DNA of 41,061 bases, taken from Tissierellia bacterium. GTDB taxonomy: Bacteria; Bacillota; Clostridia; Tissierellales; Tissierellaceae. Positions 17,267 through 24,662 of this stretch are shown here, piece after piece (within the stretch, counting starts at the first letter, position 1; each line of letters starts with the position of its first letter). The notes below the pieces were generated by a model. That model was not told the DNA's origin. It made no database searches and was given only the letters and a program-made list of their open reading frames with translations. The position numbers and the translations under genes were made by a program. The DNA is taken from NCBI GenBank assembly GCA_012518035.1, contig JAAYTL010000046.1, forward strand, positions 1-41,061, in the 5' to 3' direction.

Positions 17267-17347
17267 TGTCATTCTGAGCGTAAGCGAAGAATCTTAGAAC
17301 AAAGATCCTTCGCAGGTAAGGCTAATACTGTCCATCTCAGGATGACA
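17267..17347. repeat. Intergenic palindromic repeat (TGTCATTCTGAG family), empty copy
   Basis: TGTCATTCTGAG (17267-17278) and CTCAGGATGACA (17336-17347) are near-perfect terminal inverted repeats. Inside, GCGAAGAATCTT (17284-17295) pairs with AAGATCCTTCGC (17302-17313) around a 6-nt loop. The motif GTCATTCTGAGCG...GCGAAGAATCT is a common interspersed palindrome in Clostridia. It contains no ORF. Confidence 0.75.
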
Positions 17348-17389
17348 ACCAAAAATATATCTTAGCGAGGCCAATATATTCTAGGTATT

Positions 17390-17722
17390 AGCGAATAATC
17401 TTGTCAAAATTCTAAGGATAAATCCTTCCATTCTGGATTCATGCTTTCTACTAAGGCATTTTTCTTTTGCCTAGTCCATCCTTTAATCTGTTTTTCCCTT
17501 GCTATTGCAGAATTAACATCATCTGTACAATCATAATAGACCAGTTTGTTAACATTATATTTGTATGTAAATCCTTTAATTAATTTATTCCTATGTTCAT
17601 ACACTCTACGTTCTAAATTATTTGTCACTCCAGTATATAATAATTTGTTATTCCAATTGGTCATTATATATACATAATACATGATATCATCCCTTTCAGA
17701 TTCTTCATGCACTCACAATGAC
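17390..17722 (-). mobile_element. GIY-YIG gene carried in the loop of a palindromic repeat
   Basis: On the minus strand GTCATTGTGAGTGCATGAAGAATCT (17722 to 17698) mirrors the left arm of the neighbouring repeat. After the ORF, AAGATTATTCGC (17402 to 17391) mirrors its right arm. The GIY-YIG reading frame fills the position of the loop. It reads as a full version of the empty repeat 43 bp away, in opposite orientation. The outer right end is degraded or missing. Confidence 0.55.
17404..17682 (-). CDS. GIY-YIG nuclease family protein (UvrC/YhbQ-like)
   Basis: The product is 92 residues. The catalytic motifs are present: YYVYIMTN with YTGVTNNLERRVYEHR (the GIY-YIG pair and the catalytic Arg) and the family's KLVYYDCTDD and AIAREKQIKGWTRQKKNALVE segments. 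It is a single-domain member of the COG2827 type, with proposed DNA cleavage activity but unknown role. AAGGGATG precedes the ATG at 17682. A longer frame to 17712 would begin within the flanking palindrome and is less likely. Its nesting in palindromic repeat arms suggests a mobile or repeat-maintaining role. Confidence 0.85.
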   Translation of the reverse strand: MYYVYIMTNWNNKLLYTGVTNNLERRVYEHRNKLIKGFTYKYNVNKLVYYDCTDDVNSAIAREKQIKGWTRQKKNALVESMNPEWKDLSLEF

Positions 17723-17751
17723 GATTACGTCAACTATCTGAACTACGCATA

Positions 17752-17822
17752 AGAATAAATTTTCAAAATGAGACTCGAGACTGAGAGGTTTGTAACGGAG
17801 AGTCGGTTTTGAAATTTATTCT
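17752..17822. repeat. Second long intergenic palindrome, unrelated to the first
   Basis: AGAATAAATTTTCAAAA (17752-17768) pairs with TTTTGAAATTTATTCT (17807-17822), with one bulge. An inner GACTC (17772-17776) pairs with GAGTC (17800-17804). The whole is a 71-nt hairpin with no ORF, probably a small non-autonomous repeat. No other copy is evident in the window. Confidence 0.6.
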
Positions 17823-17925
17823 AGTATGCCAAACAAATGAAATTTTAGACACATAATTCTCCTAACATGACTCAACTTCATTTTATCACTTATTATAATA
17901 ATAAGAAATTATTCCTCAAATAAAA

Positions 17926-17951
17926 AAGTGGATGCCTTTCTACATCCACTT
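17926..17951 (-). terminator. Terminator of the ECF/SAM hydrolase operon
   Basis: AAGTGGATG (17926-17934) pairs with CATCCACTT (17943-17951), with a run of A on the + strand that gives the U-tract on the minus strand. Confidence 0.88.
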
Positions 17952-17957
17952 CTTCTA

Positions 17958-18797
17958 CTAGTCCACCTTCTTAAACTCTATGGTCCAGTGAATACCAGTA
18001 CCTATACTATAGGCCCTAGCAAAGTTTCCTTGATTAATAGCTACAGCCATCTTAAATAGTGAGTTCACATATATGATTTGCTCACTTACATATACGTCTG
18101 CAAATGACTTCCCAAATCTTATCCTATTATTGTACACCAGGGTAGGTCCATTCTTGATAATCACCTCTACCCAGTCCCCATACTTAAATCCCATGGATAA
18201 GAAGTCCTCTCGACTAATATTGGTCCAAAGGCTGCCAAAGCGAACGTCCAGGATATCGATATTACCCTTAATGCTGTTTTCGGTTATTTCCACCTTTCCA
18301 ACCTCTACTTCCTGAATTAAGTCCACTGGATACTCATTCCCTACTTCTTCAAAGGTCATCTGACCTGAGGCTAGTTTAGCCCCTATATAGGCAAAAATAT
18401 CACGGCCATGGAAGGTATGGGAGTATTCTGCCTCCTTCCTACGAAGGCTTTCTCCTATCTCCCTTACGGCCTCTATTCCGATGAACTTCTTAAGGTGGGT
18501 CAGGGTTCCATTATCCGGAGTTACAACATAGTGTCCTGCACTGGTCAGGGCTACTACAGACTTCCTAGATGAGCCCACTCCAGGGTCTACCACCGATACA
18601 AAGGTGGTACCCCTTGGCCAAAACTGGACTGACTGATAAAGCCTATAGGAGGCTTCCCAGATATTGTACGGGGTTATATCATGGGTTAAATTGTATATCT
18701 TTAAATCTACATCAACTTCATGTGCTACACCTGACATGGCAGCTACGGCTCCATCAGCTAAACCAAAGTCACTTTGAAGCACTAAAAGCTTATTCAT
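17958..18797 (-). CDS. SAM hydroxide adenosyltransferase-like protein (DUF62), copy 1
   Basis: The 279-residue product belongs to the fluorinase/DUF62 family, which in studied members hydrolyses S-adenosylmethionine to adenosine and methionine. The nucleoside-binding start SDFGLADG keeps Asp10 and Asp15. The water-activating Asp-Arg-His triad of the family is present as D71 and R78 (VVDPGVGSSR) and H130 (FHGRD). The C-terminal domain has the FGSLWTNIS motif. It is the last gene of an operon with a paralogue (44 nt upstream) and a complete ECF importer, so transport and SAM/nucleoside turnover are linked. Confidence 0.9.
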   Translation of the reverse strand: MNKLLVLQSDFGLADGAVAAMSGVAHEVDVDLKIYNLTHDITPYNIWEASYRLYQSVQFWPRGTTFVSVVDPGVGSSRKSVVALTSAGHYVVTPDNGTLTHLKKFIGIEAVREIGESLRRKEAEYSHTFHGRDIFAYIGAKLASGQMTFEEVGNEYPVDLIQEVEVGKVEITENSIKGNIDILDVRFGSLWTNISREDFLSMGFKYGDWVEVIIKNGPTLVYNNRIRFGKSFADVYVSEQIIYVNSLFKMAVAINQGNFARAYSIGTGIHWTIEFKKVD

Positions 18798-18841
18798 CCA
18801 AGTCCCTCCTCAGCTTGTCCAAGGCTTATCACCTCTGTTTT

Positions 18842-19684
18842 CTATTTCCTGAATTCAACTGTCCATTCTGGTCCATAGCCAATTGAATATTCTTCAGCAA
18901 AATTACCCTGGCTCACAGCCATGGATATCTTCAATAACTCATTGTTATATATAATGGGCTGTCCCTTCTCCACATAACCAAAGGATCTCTCAAATAGGAC
19001 CTTTTCATCAAACTTAACTTCACCCTCATGGCTGATGATTACCCTTATATAATCCCCAAAATCAAATCCAGCATCTCTAAACTCCTTGAGGCTTATATTA
19101 GTCCATTGGTTACCGAAGTTAGGGTCTTCTATTTCAAACATGCCCAGTACCCTTCCCTCCTCAATTATAGGCTCATGGATGGGTAGCTCCACTATCTGGT
19201 CTACAGGATAGGCAGGTCCTACTTCCTCAAAGGTAATTATCCCACTTGCAAGTTTTGCAGCACAATAGCCAAACAGGTCCCTACCGTGGAATACGCTGAC
19301 TTCCTCGGTGTCCTTACCCCTTAACCTATTGATAGTCTCGTCTATCTCCCTGATCTCACGGATGCCGACCCAGTTCTTAAGATGGGTCAGGGATCCATTA
19401 TCAGGGCTAACCACATAGTACCCATCGGAGGTCCTGGCCACACTAGCCCTCCTACTGGTCCCTACACCTGGATCTACCACTGATACAAAGATGGTACCCT
19501 TGGGCCAAAATTTCATGGATTGGTAGAGCCTGTAGGAAGCACTCCAAATATCATACTTGGGTATTTCATGGGTTCCGTCTATAATCTCTAATTCCCTGTC
19601 TACACTCTTAACTACGCCATACATGGAACATACAGCGCCTTCTTTATAGGTAAAATCTGTTTGAAAAACTAAGATTGGTTTCAT
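18842..19684 (-). CDS. SAM hydroxide adenosyltransferase-like protein (DUF62), copy 2
   Basis: The 280-residue paralogue aligns with copy 1 over its whole length, with identical blocks such as ASYRLYQS, VSVVDPGVG and AKLASG. The triad is kept (D71, R78, H133). At the N-terminus SDFGLADG is replaced by TDFTYKEG: Gly12 is Thr and the conserved Asp15, which in fluorinase-type enzymes lies at the ribose, is Glu. This may alter substrate or activity. It lies 25 nt after ecfT and 44 nt before copy 1. The two copies must have arisen by tandem duplication followed by divergence. Confidence 0.9.
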   Translation of the reverse strand: MKPILVFQTDFTYKEGAVCSMYGVVKSVDRELEIIDGTHEIPKYDIWSASYRLYQSMKFWPKGTIFVSVVDPGVGTSRRASVARTSDGYYVVSPDNGSLTHLKNWVGIREIREIDETINRLRGKDTEEVSVFHGRDLFGYCAAKLASGIITFEEVGPAYPVDQIVELPIHEPIIEEGRVLGMFEIEDPNFGNQWTNISLKEFRDAGFDFGDYIRVIISHEGEVKFDEKVLFERSFGYVEKGQPIIYNNELLKISMAVSQGNFAEEYSIGYGPEWTVEFRK

Positions 19685-19709
19685 GATTGCCTCCTTTATA
19701 TCTAGCTGT

Positions 19710-20543
19710 CTAAATAAATGGATTATAAAATCTACTCTTGTTTATGAATACTGATACCATAACCGTAGCTGTAAAGATCAAGGCCGAGATAAGAATAGCT
19801 AAAAAATCAGCCTTCTTTAAGCTTTTGGAATTGTACCAGGTCCTCTTCTTATGCTTGCCAAATCCCCTTAAGTCCATGGCATTACTGATATCCTCTATCC
19901 TATCCAGGGTAGAGAAAATCAAGGGTATTATGATGAGTAGGGCATTCTTAAACCTATCCCTTAGTTTGGCCTTTTTGGACATCTCTAGGCCCCTAGCCTG
20001 CTGGGCTAGACTGATATCCACATATTCCCTTTGAATATCTGGAAAATACCTTAGGGTCAGGGATACGGCATAGGCTGCCTTGTAGTTAACTCCTACTCTA
20101 TTTAGGGCAGATGCAAACTCACTGGGATTGGTGGTCAATAAGAATATTATACCCAGAGGAATCACCGATGAATACTTAAGAAACTTTGTTGTCTGATAGA
20201 GTAATTGCTCCTGGGTCAAGGAGTATCTTCCTGCTATATGGAAGATTTCATGTCTGGTACCATAGATGGCAACACCTTCTTCCGGTGAAAATAAGTAGGT
20301 AATTATTGCATTGGTGGCTAGGAAGATAATTACATAGATCACCATAAGCCTTATTTGGGAAAACTTGATTTGGGAAACTCTCAAGACCCAAAAGGAAAAT
20401 GCCATTACAGCTAGAATAACCCTTATGTCATAGGAAAACATCACTGCAAAGGTCAGGAATAAGAAGGCTATTAACTTAGTAAGACCTGAAAGCCTGTGAA
20501 TAGGAGTATCTACTAGGTTGTATGAAAACAAATTATTCCTCAT
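19710..20543 (-). CDS. ECF transporter T component (transmembrane)
   Basis: The 277-residue membrane protein is of the EcfT/CbiQ type. It begins SYNLVDTPIHRLSGLTKL, has several hydrophobic helices, and carries the coupling motifs SLAQQARGLE and AMDLRGFGKHKKRTWY that contact the ATPases. It couples ATP hydrolysis to toppling of the S component. The start overlaps the ATPase gene's end by 11 nt, so the two are translationally coupled. Confidence 0.95.
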   Translation of the reverse strand: MRNNLFSYNLVDTPIHRLSGLTKLIAFLFLTFAVMFSYDIRVILAVMAFSFWVLRVSQIKFSQIRLMVIYVIIFLATNAIITYLFSPEEGVAIYGTRHEIFHIAGRYSLTQEQLLYQTTKFLKYSSVIPLGIIFLLTTNPSEFASALNRVGVNYKAAYAVSLTLRYFPDIQREYVDISLAQQARGLEMSKKAKLRDRFKNALLIIIPLIFSTLDRIEDISNAMDLRGFGKHKKRTWYNSKSLKKADFLAILISALIFTATVMVSVFINKSRFYNPFI

Positions 20544-22251
20544 CCTTCAATCTCACCGACCTTTCATAATCTATAAAACCCTGAACGAATTCAGTCTCAT
20601 CTTCTATACCCACCATCTGGGCCAGGTTATATAGTGAGGTTTCCTTTAAATTAGCACTCTTGATTACTTCCTGATCTGTCAATACATCTGAAGGCCTAGC
20701 ATCCTGAATCACTTCCCCTTCCGATAGCACAATTGCCCTGGTGGTATATTCCAACATCAGGTGCATATCATGGGTTATGAAAATAATGGTTATACCCAGG
20801 TCATTAATCTCACGCAAAAAGTCCATAATTTCTGAGTAGTGCCTGTAGTCTTGGCCAGCTGTTGGTTCGTCCAATATGAGAATCTTGGGGTCCAAGACCA
20901 GGATAGAGGCAATGGTAACCCTCTTCTTCTGTCCATAGCTCAAGGCTGAGATGGGCCAGTTTATAAAGGGTGAAAGACCACAGATTTCCAAGGCCTTCTC
21001 CACCCTGGATTTGATTTCATCCTCATCCACATTCCTAAGCCTTAAACCCAGGGCGACTTCATCATAAATCAGGTTTTTGGATATCATTTGGTTGGGGTTT
21101 TGCATTACATAGCCTATGAACTCAGCCCTTTCCTTTATGGAGTAGTCCTCCATATCCTCACCCCTATAAAGAAGCCTACCCTCGACAGGCCTTTCAAATC
21201 CACATATTAGTTTGGCTAGGGTTGATTTTCCTGCCCCATTCTTACCGACTATGGCTACCATTTCACCTTCTTCAATATCTATATTAATATTTTTCAATAC
21301 CTGTCTTCTCTTGTCATAGGAAAAGGAGAGGTCCTCAATTTTTAGAATGGAATCCCTCTTCCTTGGAGTCTCAGGCTTTTCAATAGATCTAAACCAGCTA
21401 CTAACCTTCTGACTGATGGCCTCAGTTTTTAAACTCCATATATGACCTGGCATCATGTCCTTGGTTACCTCAACCCCTGCATACTTTAAGGCAGTTATGT
21501 AGAGGGGTTCCCTGATGCCGTTGTCAATCAGGATTTGGGATGATACCAGCTCATGGGGGTCTAGGTCTGCTAGGATCCGACCATCATTAAGTACGATAAC
21601 CCTATCCACATGGCGATGGAGGACATCCTCCAACCTATGCTCGATTATGATTATGGTTTCCTGACCTTCCCTATGTATCCTGTCTATTACCTCTATGGCA
21701 GTCTTACCCGTAGCTGGGTCCAGGTTGGCTAGGGGTTCATCAAAAAGGAGGATTTCAACATCATCTATCATCACCCCTGCCAGGGCAGTCCTCTGCTTTT
21801 GACCTCCAGACAAATCATAGGGGGAGTGGGTCAAGAAACCATCCATATCCACAATCCTGGATACATCCTTTACCCTTTCCTTCATTTCTTCAGTGGGTAC
21901 CATATCGTTCTCCAGGGCAAAGGCTATATCTTCTGCTACCGTTAAGCCAACAAACTGGCCATCGGAGTCCTGCAAAACCGTCCCTACTATCTTGGACAGG
22001 TTAAATATATCCAATTCAGAAGTCTCAAGGCCCTTGACCTTCAAACTCCCACTAATATCTCCCCTATAGGAAAAGGGAATTAATCCATTTAAACAATGGC
22101 CTAGGGTGCTCTTACCGCTACCACTAGGCCCTACTATGAGAATCTTTTCTCCTGGATAGATTTTTAAGTTAATATTGTGTAGTGTAGGTTCAGCTTGAGA
22201 ATAATATTTAAATGTAAAATCTTTGAATTCAATAATGGGATCTTTATTCAT
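20533..22251 (-). CDS. ECF transporter ATPase, fused A1-A2
   Basis: The product is about 572 residues with two ABC domains in one chain, where many Firmicutes encode EcfA1 and EcfA2 separately. Domain 1 has GPSGSGKST, LSGGQKQR and ILLFDEPLANLD; domain 2 has GKNGAGKST, LSYGQKKR and ILILDEPTAGQD. Both are complete. The fused form and the dedicated S and T genes mark a group I (dedicated) ECF system. The chosen start is the ATG at 22251, which has GGAGG 5 nt upstream; the ATG at 22263 overlaps that site. It begins 23 nt after the S component. Confidence 0.95.
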   Translation of the reverse strand: MNKDPIIEFKDFTFKYYSQAEPTLHNINLKIYPGEKILIVGPSGSGKSTLGHCLNGLIPFSYRGDISGSLKVKGLETSELDIFNLSKIVGTVLQDSDGQFVGLTVAEDIAFALENDMVPTEEMKERVKDVSRIVDMDGFLTHSPYDLSGGQKQRTALAGVMIDDVEILLFDEPLANLDPATGKTAIEVIDRIHREGQETIIIIEHRLEDVLHRHVDRVIVLNDGRILADLDPHELVSSQILIDNGIREPLYITALKYAGVEVTKDMMPGHIWSLKTEAISQKVSSWFRSIEKPETPRKRDSILKIEDLSFSYDKRRQVLKNINIDIEEGEMVAIVGKNGAGKSTLAKLICGFERPVEGRLLYRGEDMEDYSIKERAEFIGYVMQNPNQMISKNLIYDEVALGLRLRNVDEDEIKSRVEKALEICGLSPFINWPISALSYGQKKRVTIASILVLDPKILILDEPTAGQDYRHYSEIMDFLREINDLGITIIFITHDMHLMLEYTTRAIVLSEGEVIQDARPSDVLTDQEVIKSANLKETSLYNLAQMVGIEDETEFVQGFIDYERSVRLKDEE

Positions 22252-22274
22252 ATATGCCTCCATCTTACACGTCC

Positions 22275-22832
22275 TTAATTTTTACTGATACTACCCTTCT
22301 TAGTCCTTGTTGAAGCATAGGCAATTAAGAAGAAGGTACCTATAACTCCTGCACTAATTGAGTTCATCAAGGCAGCTATGGCTCCCTGAGTAAATACTAG
22401 GTTTATTGGCTCAGCATAGATAACTATATCTAGTACTGGGGCCACTACCAACCAAGCAATTAGGTTTCCAATTATTTGGATTGTATTAAACTTGATTATG
22501 TCCTTCTTCTTGAACTCTCCCTCTTCAACTCCGGTGTTCTTATAGGCAAATCCAAAGATAAAGCCAGCAACACCACTTGCTATAACCCAGCTCCACCAGG
22601 GTGAACCATATTGAACAGCATCACTTAGAGCATGTCCTATGAAGGCTATTAGACCTCCAGCAATTGGTCCAAAAAGAGTTCCAAAGAAGGCACTTACCCC
22701 ATAGGCAGTTTGGAAACTAGTCTCTGGTACTGGTGAAGGAACCTTAACATACATAAATAAGAGCATAAAAATTGCAGCACCTAGGCCTGTAGCCACAATA
22801 GTTCTAGTTGTTACTTTAAAATACTTGTCCAT
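22275..22832 (-). CDS. ECF transporter S component (UPF0397-like)
   Basis: The 185-residue membrane protein has about five or six helices and the S-component start TRTIVATGLGAAIFMLLFMYVKVPSPVPETSFQ. It resembles UPF0397/ECF-ribofla_trS proteins, whose annotated substrate (riboflavin) is often unproven. In this operon the partners are two SAM hydroxide adenosyltransferase-like enzymes. A SAM-, adenosine- or methionine-related ligand is therefore more likely than riboflavin, and no RFN element is seen in the leader. GGGAGG precedes the ATG. Confidence 0.88.
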   Translation of the reverse strand: MDKYFKVTTRTIVATGLGAAIFMLLFMYVKVPSPVPETSFQTAYGVSAFFGTLFGPIAGGLIAFIGHALSDAVQYGSPWWSWVIASGVAGFIFGFAYKNTGVEEGEFKKKDIIKFNTIQIIGNLIAWLVVAPVLDIVIYAEPINLVFTQGAIAALMNSISAGVIGTFFLIAYASTRTKKGSISKN

Positions 22833-23187
22833 AAATAATCCTCCCTCTCATAAATTTTCGTCAAACACTACACATATTAACTTTATATATTAGTCATGAG
22901 ACATAATGAATCATAGTAAATTAAGTCCAGCTCTCCTAGCTGGATATGAAATCTTTTTTTATATGCCAAAAAACCATGGACACCATTATACCTTAAAGAC
23001 ATTTAGGGAACTTTGCCATGATTTTGTCATTCTATATATATCCAACTTAAAGGAGATATTCCCCTTGGATTAGCGAATTTACTTCTACTATCTCATGATT
23101 ATCTATATTGGCTTCCATACCGGATTTCATAAAGAATAGGTGATTGAAATGGAATTGTAGAATGGAAGTCCTTACCAACAATTACTC
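22833..23187 (-). promoter_or_regulatory. Long structured 5' leader of the ECF/SAM hydrolase operon, family not recognised
   Basis: A strong promoter predicts about 355 nt of untranslated RNA. Pairing segments in order of transcription (plus-strand positions): nested stems 23162-23168/23112-23118 (ATGGAAG/CTTCCAT) and 23145-23150/23124-23129; 23065-23069/23041-23045; 23016-23020/22975-22979, followed by a T6 run; and TCCAGCT/AGCTGGA at 22926-22932/22938-22944. I found no core of the SAM, FMN, TPP, purine, preQ1, T-box, cobalamin or THF riboswitches. The hairpin before the T-run could be a regulated terminator. Confidence 0.5.
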
Positions 23188-23193
23188 AAACTA

Positions 23194-23222
23194 ATAATAT
23201 TCTAAAAATTCGCATTTGTCAA
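23194..23222 (-). promoter_or_regulatory. Sigma-A promoter of the ECF/SAM hydrolase operon
   Basis: On the minus strand TTGACA (23222 to 23217), a 17-nt spacer and TATTAT (23199 to 23194). Transcription should start near 23187. Confidence 0.85.
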
Positions 23223-23249
23223 TATGAATAAGCTGTTTACAAGGTTAGA

Positions 23250-23291
23250 AAGGCAGCTAGGACTTATTTTCACCTAAGTCCTAGCTGCCTT
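23250..23291 (-). terminator. Terminator of htrA
   Basis: The 17-bp arms starting AAGGCAGCTAGGACTTA (23250-23266) and TAAGTCCTAGCTGCCTT (23275-23291) pair perfectly around an 8-nt loop. It separates htrA from the ECF promoter. Confidence 0.9.
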
Positions 23292-23310
23292 ATCTAGATT
23301 AATTCAAATC

Positions 23311-24537
23311 CTATTTATTCTCTATAAACTCAAGGTCTAATTGCATCTCCTCATTATTTCTGAGGATGGTTAAGCTAACCCTATCTCCCACCTTATACTT
23401 GTAAAGCTGCCTTTTTAGCTTATTAGTAGTGGCTATTTCTACATCATCCATCTTTATAATGATATCCCCTGGTACTAGGCCTGCCTTTGCTGCCGCACTA
23501 TTCTCCCCTACCTCCAGGATTATTACACCATCTTCAATGCCCAGGTTTATTCCCAATCTTGCCTGATATTCCTTGATATCTAAGATTGTCACACCCATGA
23601 CTACAGAATCAAAGCTACCTTGATTGATTACTTCCTCGATGATTACCTTGGCCACATTTATGGGAATTGCAAAACCTAGACCTTCTGCAGACTTTATTTT
23701 TGCAGTATTGATTCCTATTACCTGACCCTTGCTATTCAAGAGGGGGCCTCCAGAATTACCTGAGTTTATGGAGGCATCTGTCTGGATCAAGTCCTCCATC
23801 ACATTTGTCTGGTCCATCTTGATGGACCTATTAAGGCCTGAGATAATTCCTGATGTTACCGTTCTTTGGAACTCCAGTCCTAGAGGGTTTCCTATGGCTA
23901 TGGCCAGCTCACCCACCTCTAGACTATCGGAGTCACCAAGCTCAGCCACTGGTAGGTTGGTCATATCCACCTTGACTATGGCCAGATCCAAGGTAGCATC
24001 ATTCCATAATACTTCACCTGGAGCCTGCTCCCCATTATCAAAGAGGACTGTGATTTTCTTAGCCTTCCCATTGGCTATTACATGGGAATTGGTCAAGATA
24101 TAGCCATCCCTATCCACTATTACTCCAGAGCCCAGTCCCTCCCTATCTAGGCTACCAAATATTGACTGCTGGGTTTCTAGAGTAGTAATTCCAACTACTG
24201 AGGGCATGGCTTTTTTTACTACTGCAGACACAGTATTCAAGTCATCCGTGGTCTGGATGTTAATGGGTTGGGTCTGATATTCCTTAGAGGCTGTAGTTAT
24301 CCCTAGGTTATCTAGTAAACTAGGCCCTACAAAAGTAGCCACCAGTCCACCCAGGATTGATGCTACTAGGGCGATTGCCACATAGGAAATGAGGCTACCC
24401 CTAAACCCTCTCTTCCTCCTATCGTCGGAAGCTCCATATGCCTGGTAGTTACTATTATCATTTGGTCTTATTTGATCTTCTTTTTCTTCATCATGAATTA
24501 ATTCAAAGTTAATATCCTTATCTCTTCTATCATCCAT
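23311..24537 (-). CDS. S1C serine protease, HtrA/DegP family
   Basis: The 408-residue product has a charged cytoplasmic N-terminus of about 45 residues, one membrane anchor at about 47-70, a trypsin-like protease domain with the triad H152 (TNSHVI), D184 (TLDLAIV) and S262 (GNSGGPL), and one C-terminal PDZ domain (about 310-405). It degrades or refolds damaged proteins at the outer face of the membrane. Layout and length match Firmicute HtrA/HtrB/YyxA. It is transcribed alone from a sigma-A promoter, divergent from the MBL-fold gene. Which paralogue it is cannot be decided. Confidence 0.95.
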   Translation of the reverse strand: MDDRRDKDINFELIHDEEKEDQIRPNDNSNYQAYGASDDRRKRGFRGSLISYVAIALVASILGGLVATFVGPSLLDNLGITTASKEYQTQPINIQTTDDLNTVSAVVKKAMPSVVGITTLETQQSIFGSLDREGLGSGVIVDRDGYILTNSHVIANGKAKKITVLFDNGEQAPGEVLWNDATLDLAIVKVDMTNLPVAELGDSDSLEVGELAIAIGNPLGLEFQRTVTSGIISGLNRSIKMDQTNVMEDLIQTDASINSGNSGGPLLNSKGQVIGINTAKIKSAEGLGFAIPINVAKVIIEEVINQGSFDSVVMGVTILDIKEYQARLGINLGIEDGVIILEVGENSAAAKAGLVPGDIIIKMDDVEIATTNKLKRQLYKYKVGDRVSLTILRNNEEMQLDLEFIENK

Positions 24538-24562
24538 TCTTGTCCCTCCCTATGCTATTTCT

Positions 24563-24592
24563 ACTATACTCATTTTAATACAAAAATGTCAA
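24563..24592 (-). promoter_or_regulatory. Promoter of htrA
   Basis: On the minus strand TTGACA (24592 to 24587), an 18-nt spacer and TATAGT (24568 to 24563), about 25 nt before the htrA start codon. Confidence 0.75.
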
Positions 24593-24607
24593 AATATTGT
24601 GTTCTTA

Positions 24608-24636
24608 TTGTGTAAATTATGTGTAAATGGTATTAT
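24608..24636 (+). promoter_or_regulatory. Promoter of the MBL-fold gene
   Basis: TTGTGT (24608-24613), a 17-nt spacer and TATTAT (24631-24636). The expected start near 24643 leaves only about 20 nt before the ATG at 24663. Confidence 0.6.
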
Positions 24637-24662
24637 CTCTCTTATATGGGTAAAATTTATTT

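Noticed and set aside
22833-23187. SAM, FMN or T-box riboswitch in the ECF operon leader
   Set aside because: None of the conserved core sequences (for example the T-box GGTGGNACCRCG or the FMN GGGGCAG...GGTGAAATTCC) appear. It is kept only as an unassigned structured leader.
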